Of a stretch of 11,610 nt of DNA, positions 5,998-11,610 are shown piece by piece (within the stretch, counting starts at the first letter, position 1; each line of letters begins with the position of its first letter). The translations under genes and the position numbers were made by a program. The stretch is from an uncultured bacterium. GTDB taxonomy: Bacteria > Actinomycetota > Coriobacteriia > Coriobacteriales > Coriobacteriaceae. A model generated the notes under the pieces. The model did not search any database, was not told where the DNA came from, and worked only from the letters and a program-made list of their open reading frames with translations. The stretch lies in contig CAJMMX010000066.1 in NCBI GenBank assembly GCA_905214615.1, forward strand, positions 1-11,610, in the 5' to 3' direction.

Positions 5998-6014
5998 AAA
6001 GGGACTGTCCCTTT
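5998..6014. repeat. Short REP-like hairpin after the ABC operon
   Basis: AAAGGGACTGTCCCTTT folds into a perfect 7-bp stem with a 3-nt loop, 8 bp past the stop of the second ABC gene. On the minus strand TTTCTC follows, a poor T-tract, so it could slow rather than end transcription into the metal-ATPase operon. Short GGGACNGTCCC hairpins of this kind occur as dispersed repeats in many genomes. Confidence 0.5.
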
Positions 6015-6022
6015 GCCCCTTC

Positions 6023-7780
6023 TTACAACTGCCAGGTAGCTGCTTCCTTTTGCAGCGCCACCATGCGGGCGAATTCTCCACCTGCCGCCTTGAGCTGCGC
6101 CGGAGTGCCCTGCTCGGCAACCACACCATCCTTGAGTACAACGATTTTGTCGGCATTTTCCACCGTACGCATACGGTGGGCAATAACGATAACCGTCTTA
6201 CCTGCAAGCAGACGGGAGAGCGCCTGCTGAACCACGGTCTCGTTCTCCACATCCAAGCTCGCCGTCGCCTCGTCCAACAGCACGATAGGCGCGTCTTTGA
6301 GCAGCGCACGGGCGATAGAGATGCGCTGGCGCTCACCGCCGGACAGCTTGGAGCCGTTCTCGCCGATCATGGTGTTGTAGCCCTGCGGCATGCGGCTCAC
6401 AAACTCGTCGCAGTTGGCGGCACGCGCGGCAGCAAGCACTTCCTCATCGGTGGCATCGCGACGACCAAGACGGATGTTTCCCATCACCGTGTCGTCAAAG
6501 AGCAGCACGTCTTGGAACACAATGGCGTAGTCGCGCAGCAGCACCTCGGGATCCACGCTCGCAACATCCACGCCACCCACGGTGACCGTGCCTTCGGTGG
6601 CGTCCCAAAAGCGCGCAGCCAGGCGGCTCACCGTAGACTTGCCGGAACCCGAAGGACCGACCAGTGCCGTAACTTCGCCTTCCTTGGCGGTAAAGCTCAC
6701 ATCGGTAAGAACTTTCTCGCCGGCGCGGCCGTCCTCGCCCGCACCATAGCCAAATGCCACGTGATCGAACACCACATCGTGGCCTACGGGCTCAAACTGC
6801 TCGCTGCCCCGCGCCACGGGCTCCTCCATGATGGAGCGCATGCGCTTGGCCGACGACTCGGCGGCAAACAGCTCGGACATCAGCATCAGCGCCTGATCAA
6901 AGGGCGCATAGATGCGGCTCACCATAAGCAGGAAGGCAAATATCATCAAAAAGTCGACCTGGCCGGAGGCGACCATCGCAGCGCCCGTGACCAACGTGGT
7001 GGCAATCCCCAGGCGCAGGATGGCAAAGGCGGAGTTGACCAAAAGCCCATTGGCGAGCTCGCCTTTGGTGGTCTCGCGCTCCTCGGCATCGATCACGGCG
7101 TTGAGCCCCTCAAGATAATGAGCCTCCTGGTTGGTGGCGCGGATCTCGCGAACGCAGTCGAGCGTCTCCTGGATCGCCTCGGTAACCTTGACCTTCTCGG
7201 CGCGCACGAGATCGAACACCGGGGTCATGGGGCCGCGTGTTAGATACAGCACGGCAAAGGCCACGGGCACGCTCCAAAACGCCGCGATCGCCAGCTGCCA
7301 GCAAAAGAACAGCGACGCCACGAACACAATGGCGCTTGCGATGATGGCACCCCAAAGCTCTCCCAGCACGTGGCTGTAGGCGTGCTCCATGGCCTGGACG
7401 TCGCCCATGATGGTCTCGGTTAAATCGGCCAGATCACGACGGCCAAAAAACGACAGCGGCAGCTTGCGCAAGCGCTCGGCAATCTCCATACGCTGCTTGC
7501 CGCACTCCTCGTAAAAGATGCAGTAGGTGTAGTAATACTGCTGCCAGTTAGAGGCAAAGAGCAACACGAAAAAGACCAGGAGGCCGCCCACAATCGGCAG
7601 GGCATCCGGCAGGTCGGCCCCATACGCGAGATGCTCGACAAAGCCGGCCATGACCAGGAACAATAAGCCCATGCCGGCCATGGTAATGAGATTAGTGAGC
7701 GTGGTCCAGAAAATGCCGCGTTTTACGCCGGCGACGCCTTTATCGGATAGGAAATACTTCTTTTGGAATGAGGCGAACAT
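6023..7780 (-). CDS. ABC half-transporter, second subunit (YbtQ/IrtB-like)
   Basis: A 585-residue fusion of six membrane helices (about 25-310) and an ATPase domain (about 335-575). Walker A is GPSGSGKST (375-383), the signature LSGGERQR (479-486), Walker B ends in Asp503-Glu504, and the switch histidine is His535 in IAHRM. All catalytic residues are intact. Its ATG directly follows the TAA of the previous gene (TAAATG), with GGGAGGCGAGG serving as ribosome site inside that gene's end, so the two are translationally coupled and should form a heterodimer. Type IV exporter-fold pairs of this kind include siderophore importers (YbtPQ, IrtAB) as well as drug and lipid exporters; the AraC neighbour and the metal genes downstream favour the first. 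No siderophore-interaction domain is fused to it. Confidence 0.92.
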   Translation of the reverse strand: MFASFQKKYFLSDKGVAGVKRGIFWTTLTNLITMAGMGLLFLVMAGFVEHLAYGADLPDALPIVGGLLVFFVLLFASNWQQYYYTYCIFYEECGKQRMEIAERLRKLPLSFFGRRDLADLTETIMGDVQAMEHAYSHVLGELWGAIIASAIVFVASLFFCWQLAIAAFWSVPVAFAVLYLTRGPMTPVFDLVRAEKVKVTEAIQETLDCVREIRATNQEAHYLEGLNAVIDAEERETTKGELANGLLVNSAFAILRLGIATTLVTGAAMVASGQVDFLMIFAFLLMVSRIYAPFDQALMLMSELFAAESSAKRMRSIMEEPVARGSEQFEPVGHDVVFDHVAFGYGAGEDGRAGEKVLTDVSFTAKEGEVTALVGPSGSGKSTVSRLAARFWDATEGTVTVGGVDVASVDPEVLLRDYAIVFQDVLLFDDTVMGNIRLGRRDATDEEVLAAARAANCDEFVSRMPQGYNTMIGENGSKLSGGERQRISIARALLKDAPIVLLDEATASLDVENETVVQQALSRLLAGKTVIVIAHRMRTVENADKIVVLKDGVVAEQGTPAQLKAAGGEFARMVALQKEAATWQL

Positions 7781-9607
7781 TTAGGCCTCGCCTCCCTTCG
7801 TGACGGCGGCATCCGCGGTCGCTGCAGTGATTTTCCAGCTCGCGGCCTGTTCGTATTCAGCCCACATCTTGGCGTATAGACCCTTTTGGGACAGCAGCTC
7901 GGCATGGGTGCCGGCCTCCTGCACGCTACCTTGGTTGAGCACCACGATCTTGTCGGCCCCCACCACGGTCGAAAGCCGGTGCGCGATCATAATGACCGTG
8001 CGACCCGCCGCCAGCTTGCTAAAGGCGCGCTGGATGAGCGCCTCGTTCTCGGGATCCGCAAACGCCGTGGCCTCATCGAGCACCACGATAGGCGCGTCTT
8101 TAAGGATCGCGCGGGCGAGTGCCACGCGCTGGACCTCGCCGCCCGAAAGATATGCTCCGCCGGCACCGAGCATGGTATTGATGCCCTGTGGAAGCTTGGC
8201 CACAATGTCGTCGCACTGAGCTGCGGAGAGGGCCGCACGCACTTCGTCGTCTGTGGCCGTAGGCTTGGAGGCGCGCACGTTATCGGCAAGTGTTTGCCGG
8301 AACAGCTGGTTGGTCTGGAACACGAAGGCGACCTGGTCCATAAGCTCGTGCGGATCCATATCGCGAACGTCCACACCACCTACGAGCACTCGACCTGCGG
8401 AAACATCCCAAAAACGAGGAATCAGGCTTGCGCAGGTTGACTTGCCGCCGCCCGAAGGACCCACCAGCGCGAGGGTGCTACCTGCGGGAACGCTAAAACT
8501 CGCATGGTTGACGGCAGGCGCCTCGGCGCCCTCGTAGGTAAAGCTCACGTCCTCAAAGCGCACATCGCTGCCAGCGGGGTGCTTGGGTTGCGCGGGCACG
8601 GAGAGCCGCTTGGAATCCATGACGCTTCGAATGCGAGCCAGCGAATCGGCACTCATCTGAGAGGCCTCGCCCACAAACATAAGCTTGGTCATGGCCGTCG
8701 GCACCACGGCCGAAAAGATCGCGTAAAACGTAAAATTGACCATAAAGTGCGCGAAGTCCGTCTCGCCCGGCGCCAGCAGCAGCGCCACAGGCAAAAGAAA
8801 TGCCACAAGGCCGTTGAGCGCAGTAAGGTTGAGCACCTGCGGACCCCGGCAAAACGTACCCGCATAGTTTTGCGCCATATCGGCGTATTCGGCGATCGCA
8901 TCGTGGAACGCCTTAAAGGAGTAGACCGTCTGCTGGAATACCTTGACCACGGGGATGCCGCGTACGTATTCGGTGCCGGTCTTGTTCATCTTGACCAGCG
9001 CGCCCATGTAAGCCTTCATAAACTCGGCGCCCTTGCCGCTCATCATGGTGGCCATGGCGCAAAACGAAACGACGACCGAGATTAAGCATGCCGCGCCCAA
9101 ACGCCAATCGAGGGCAAATAGCAGCACAAGCAGGCCCACGACCATGGCGGTGGCACCGGCGATATCGGGCAGCATGTGCGCGAGCAGCGTCTCGGTGGAG
9201 GCGGCACAGCCGTCTACGATACGGCGCAGCTCACCGGTGGCGTGCGTGTCAAAGTAGCCGAGCGGCAGCTTAAGCAGATGCTCGCTCGTAGCCTTGCGGA
9301 TATTGGATGCGCAGCGAAACGCGGACAGGTGCGTGCACATGAGTCCCACGAAATAGACCACGATGCTTGCCAGGGCAAAACCAACAGCCCACCAACCATA
9401 CATTGCGATGTCGGCGGCCTCGCTCCAGTTAGGCGCCACAGCGATCAGGTCTCGCGCAACAAGCCAGATGCACACGTACGGGCCAAAGCTCAACAGCTGC
9501 GAGAACGCCGAGAGGGCCATGCCCAAATACGTTAGGAATTTACGGTCACCAGCATATGCAAGTAGCTCGCCGATGCCGCCACCTTCCTTTTTCGATCCCT
9601 TTGCCAT
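7781..9607 (-). CDS. ABC half-transporter, first subunit (YbtP/IrtA-like)
   Basis: A 608-residue membrane-plus-ATPase protein. Helices span about 25-315. The ATPase domain has Walker A GPSGGGKST (383-391), LSGGEVQR (487-494), Asp511-Glu512 and His543. After Walker B it reads DEATAFADPENE; the FADPENE form, rather than the usual SLDxxxE, is the one I recall from YbtP-type subunits. The start is the ATG at 9607, preceded by AGAAAGGAATCTC and beginning MAKGSKKEGG; the open frame to 9925 would run antisense through the regulator gene and is rejected. It is the first gene of the operon, with a divergent AraC-type gene 120 bp away. Direction and cargo are not proven by sequence; import of a ferric chelate is the best guess and export of a peptide or lipid the alternative. 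Confidence 0.92.
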   Translation of the reverse strand: MAKGSKKEGGGIGELLAYAGDRKFLTYLGMALSAFSQLLSFGPYVCIWLVARDLIAVAPNWSEAADIAMYGWWAVGFALASIVVYFVGLMCTHLSAFRCASNIRKATSEHLLKLPLGYFDTHATGELRRIVDGCAASTETLLAHMLPDIAGATAMVVGLLVLLFALDWRLGAACLISVVVSFCAMATMMSGKGAEFMKAYMGALVKMNKTGTEYVRGIPVVKVFQQTVYSFKAFHDAIAEYADMAQNYAGTFCRGPQVLNLTALNGLVAFLLPVALLLAPGETDFAHFMVNFTFYAIFSAVVPTAMTKLMFVGEASQMSADSLARIRSVMDSKRLSVPAQPKHPAGSDVRFEDVSFTYEGAEAPAVNHASFSVPAGSTLALVGPSGGGKSTCASLIPRFWDVSAGRVLVGGVDVRDMDPHELMDQVAFVFQTNQLFRQTLADNVRASKPTATDDEVRAALSAAQCDDIVAKLPQGINTMLGAGGAYLSGGEVQRVALARAILKDAPIVVLDEATAFADPENEALIQRAFSKLAAGRTVIMIAHRLSTVVGADKIVVLNQGSVQEAGTHAELLSQKGLYAKMWAEYEQAASWKITAATADAAVTKGGEA

Positions 9608-9626
9608 GAGATTCCTTTCTAACGGC

Positions 9627-9655
9627 TTGAGAGTTAACCGTAAGAAACTTATCAT
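9627..9655 (+). promoter_or_regulatory. Promoter of the AraC-type regulator gene
   Basis: TTGAGA (9627-9632), an exact 17-bp spacer and TATCAT (9650-9655) match consensus at 5 of 6 positions each. Transcription would begin near 9662, upstream of every candidate start codon of the regulator except none; the earliest frame start is a TTG at 9680. Confidence 0.7.
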
Positions 9656-9679
9656 GGGCGTGTTAGCCAAGGCACACAA
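9651..9679 (-). promoter_or_regulatory. Possible promoter of the ABC operon
   Basis: On the minus strand, TTGTGT (9679-9674), a 17-bp spacer and CATGAT (9656-9651) form a weak promoter whose -10 box shares bases with the -10 box of the regulator promoter. A weak promoter fits a gene needing an AraC-type activator. Confidence 0.35.
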
Positions 9680-9727
9680 TTGGGCCAGGCGCGGACGTTT
9701 TCGCAAATGAAGGGGACGCTTTTGAAA

Positions 9728-10804
9728 ATGCGGCGGGCGGCAACCGATATAACCGAGCTCTACGCACCGCAGTTTGAGCAGTTTGGCCTGCAGCTTTCCG
9801 GCAAGGGCGCCGTCTTTACCGGTGAGGTGGCAAACGATCGGGCGCACGGACGCGCATGGATCATGCCCCTTTCCCCCACCTGCATCGTCATGGAGCATTT
9901 CATTACCCCGATGCACAACATGCACCTAGCCGAGTACACACCCGAACCGTACGCGTGCGTGAGCGAGGTCAGCGCGCCCACGCTCATGTGCATGCCCGAG
10001 GCTGGCATAACGCCTGCAAACCTTAAACTCTTGCATGGACCGTGGCCAAACAATGCCGTGTGCAGCTTTATCCAAGATAACTGTGGCGAGGAGTTAAGCC
10101 CGCTGTTTGCAGGACAGCTCTACCACTCGCGCTCGGTGCTCTTTTTGCCTGGATATTTTGACGAACTGGAGCACCGCTATCCCACCGAGTTCGCAGGGGT
10201 CTTTGAGGCGTTTGCCGAGCCATGGCACGAGGAGGCGGCGTCTGCCATCTGCCACACGTTGCGCAGGATTAACGAGGAACGCGCCCGCACCGTAGGCGGA
10301 CACGTCTATATGCAAGGCATCGTGGAGACCATGGTCGCGGAGCTCGCCTGTTCGCGCGCGGCCCACAGGCAAGCGCAGCAAGCGACAGACACGCGCGCCA
10401 GCGTGACCATTGCCGAAGAAGCAACGGCAATGATTGAGCGCGCGCTCGACAAAGGCAGGCGTGTGGGTATCAACGAGGTGGCCGAGAGGCTCTACACAAG
10501 CCGCTCCAAGCTATGCGCCACCTTTAAGGCCCAAACTGGCGAGTCCCTGGGCGCCTACATTCGCAGACGCCGTATGGAGCGAGCACAGGACCTTTTGGCC
10601 GATAGCGCGCTCACGATAGCGCAGGTGGCAGAGCGTCTAGGCTACCCTCAGCAGGCCGCCTTCGCCCAAGCCTTCAAGCAACACACCGGCACCGATACCG
10701 TAAGTATCTTTATTTTCCCAATGAGAGAACATATAACCCTCTTTAGGAATAGCGGCACTGATTTCAACCTTATCGCCCTCAACATAATATCCTGCGCCGG
10801 TTGA
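9728..10804 (+). CDS. AraC-family transcriptional regulator, 3' end replaced at a junction
   Basis: An AraC/XylS regulator predicted to control the divergent ABC operon. Residues 1 to about 225 are a variable sensing domain. The DNA-binding domain follows, with a first helix-turn-helix near 247-270 (INEVAERLYTSRSKLCATF) and a second near 295-320 (TIAQVAERLGYPQQAAFAQ). The second motif should continue with TG.(S/T)P..YR and a stop. Instead, after HTGTDT (residue 324, base 10,699) comes AT-rich sequence giving an unrelated tail to a chance stop at 10,804. True homology therefore ends near 10,690-10,700 and only a few residues are lost. The ATG at 9728 is chosen for AGGGGA 11 nt before it; an in-frame ATG at 9707 adds 7 residues but has a weak site. 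The pairing recalls YbtA with ybtPQ, which would make its ligand a siderophore or chelate (inference). Confidence 0.85.
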   Translation: MRRAATDITELYAPQFEQFGLQLSGKGAVFTGEVANDRAHGRAWIMPLSPTCIVMEHFITPMHNMHLAEYTPEPYACVSEVSAPTLMCMPEAGITPANLKLLHGPWPNNAVCSFIQDNCGEELSPLFAGQLYHSRSVLFLPGYFDELEHRYPTEFAGVFEAFAEPWHEEAASAICHTLRRINEERARTVGGHVYMQGIVETMVAELACSRAAHRQAQQATDTRASVTIAEEATAMIERALDKGRRVGINEVAERLYTSRSKLCATFKAQTGESLGAYIRRRRMERAQDLLADSALTIAQVAERLGYPQQAAFAQAFKQHTGTDTVSIFIFPMREHITLFRNSGTDFNLIALNIISCAG

Positions 10805-11610
10805 TTCACCGTTTCCGCCCTCGCCTGTTACAACTTTAACTTCAAATGTAGGAGTATCGACCTGCTTATAAACAGGGGTGAGCTTAACATCCTTATCTGT
10901 TACATTTACCTTGGTTGAATTTGCGTTAATATCCTCAACAGCACTTTCGTCATTAGTTTCCCAATGGTCAAATACTGTATAAGCTGTTGTAGGAGCAGGA
11001 GCAGTTACATCTACACTGCTGTTTTCTGCAACAAACTGCTGTGAATAAGTACCTTTGCCGTCTGCCGTTAAAACATTAACGCCATACTGCTTACCTTCTG
11101 CATCTTTATAAGTAGCTGTAATTGTACAGTCACATTTTTCAACAAGAAGGTTCATTGAAGATTTTGTTTTTGAAGAAATGTTAACTTTTTTATCCTTAAC
11201 ACCCTTTGTATTACTCTTAACTTCCCATTTATCAAACACCTTACCCTTAGGAGCAGGGTCAGCTGTAACAGTTACATTAGAACCGTCGGTATAAGTTCCG
11301 CTGCCGATACCATTTTCAACCTTAACAGTGTAAGTATCCTTGCCTTTAACTTCTGATATTTTTTTATAACATGCAGTAAGAGTAAAGCTATAATCATAAC
11401 TAAGAAGCGGTGAATCATAATCTGCCCAATCAAGTGTTACAGGAATACCGAGTTCATCAGCCGCAGCTGCTGCGCCCTGTGCAAAGCCTGCACCGTAATT
11501 AGCTGAATTTTTGCTGTTATACTGGCCAAAATAGCCAAGCTGTGTATTACCCGTTTTAACTGCAATGTAACCTGCAAGGTAACCGCTTTGAAGATTGTCA
11601 AATGAAACAC
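10637..11610 (-). CDS. Partial BMP-family solute-binding protein with divergent InlB-type repeats
   Basis: The minus-strand frame stays open from the right edge (11,610) to about 10,703, beyond which it is antisense AraC sequence to a chance stop at 10,637. The visible N-terminal part, from about 11,608 to 11,390, resembles the second lobe of BMP/Med-type periplasmic-binding proteins: SGYLAGYIAVKTGNTQLGYF, then YGAGFAQGAAAAADELG. Three divergent InlB-type repeats follow, at about 11,338-11,087, 11,086-10,847 and 10,846-10,703. They are marked by FDKWE, FDHWE and FSHWE after a G.GTY...V...A pattern; the third is cut after WENKDT. It is probably a surface lipoprotein of a low-GC Firmicute, binding a nucleoside-like ligand, but the N-terminus is outside the window. 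Codon use is strongly AT-rich, unlike everything to the left. Confidence 0.75.
   Translation of the reverse strand, partial: VSFDNLQSGYLAGYIAVKTGNTQLGYFGQYNSKNSANYGAGFAQGAAAAADELGIPVTLDWADYDSPLLSYDYSFTLTACYKKISEVKGKDTYTVKVENGIGSGTYTDGSNVTVTADPAPKGKVFDKWEVKSNTKGVKDKKVNISSKTKSSMNLLVEKCDCTITATYKDAEGKQYGVNVLTADGKGTYSQQFVAENSSVDVTAPAPTTAYTVFDHWETNDESAVEDINANSTKVNVTDKDVKLTPVYKQVDTPTFEVKVVTGEGGNGESTGAGYYVEGDKVEISAAIPKEGYMFSHWENKDTYGIGAGVLLEGLGEGGLLRVA
10690..10706. other. Sharp composition break: chimeric junction
   Basis: To the left lies GC-rich coding sequence on the plus strand; to the right, AT-rich coding sequence on the minus strand. Both genes lose their ends here. The break contains GATAC-CGTAA-GTATC (10,694-10,708), a 5-bp inverted repeat. 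No insertion sequence, target duplication or tRNA is present. An assembly artefact is most likely; illegitimate recombination is the alternative. Confidence 0.8.

Noticed and set aside
5993..7243. Plus-strand open frame of 416 codons opposite the second ABC gene
   Set aside because: It is a shadow of the ABC coding frame in GC-rich DNA, with no domain and an implausible composition.
9608..9925. N-terminal extension of the first ABC subunit
   Set aside because: The added 106 residues have no ABC homology and run antisense through the regulator. A good ribosome site precedes the ATG at 9607.
10700..10804. Natural C-terminal extension of the AraC regulator
   Set aside because: The tail is AT-rich, antisense to the InlB-type repeat gene, and replaces the conserved end of the second helix-turn-helix region.

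Overview
The window looks like a GC-rich gut actinobacterium of the class Coriobacteriia (Collinsella-like) from base 1 to about 10,700. This rests on codon usage, the style of the proteins, and GC-rich spacers and terminators, so it is an inference. A short AT-rich segment from about 10,700 to 11,610 looks like a different, low-GC Firmicute-type genome. No rRNA, tRNA, CRISPR array, transposase or integrase was found.

Layout: (1) 98-976, minus: a patatin-like phospholipase. (2) 1011-1746: about four copies of a 62-bp tandem repeat, then a strong terminator and the tmRNA gene ssrA on the minus strand. A 17-nt inverted copy of the tmRNA T-arm lies just past its 3' end. (3) 1986-2420, plus: a small uncharacterised helical protein with an internal duplication. 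(4) 2479-3413, minus: a two-gene toxin-antitoxin operon with a RelB/DinJ-like antitoxin and a PIN-domain toxin. Its promoter is clear and carries three GCTAGC palindromes. (5) 3488-5827, minus: a DUF6110-like small membrane protein followed by a P1B-type metal ATPase that lacks the usual CPC/SPC motif. (6) 6023-9607, minus: two abutting half-transporter ABC genes resembling YbtP/YbtQ and IrtA/IrtB. (7) 9728 to about 10,700, plus: a divergent AraC-family regulator. (8) About 10,700-11,610, minus: part of a BMP-family solute-binding protein carrying divergent InlB-type repeats, cut at both ends.

Regions 5-7 may form one metal locus, probably for iron. The AraC protein would sense a ligand and control the divergent ABC pair, as YbtA does for ybtPQ. 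The ABC pair would move a metal chelate or siderophore. The downstream small protein and P1B ATPase would handle the metal inside the cell. The small protein plus P1B ATPase arrangement recalls the fezA-fezB ferrosome (iron storage organelle) operon; this is the most interesting hypothesis here, and it is inference from gene order and motifs.

At about 10,690-10,706 the AraC gene loses its last residues and stop codon, and the convergent AT-rich gene is cut at the same place inside its third repeat. No repeat or mobile element marks the join. A chimeric assembly is the simplest reading, so nothing to the right of it should be assumed to belong to the same genome.
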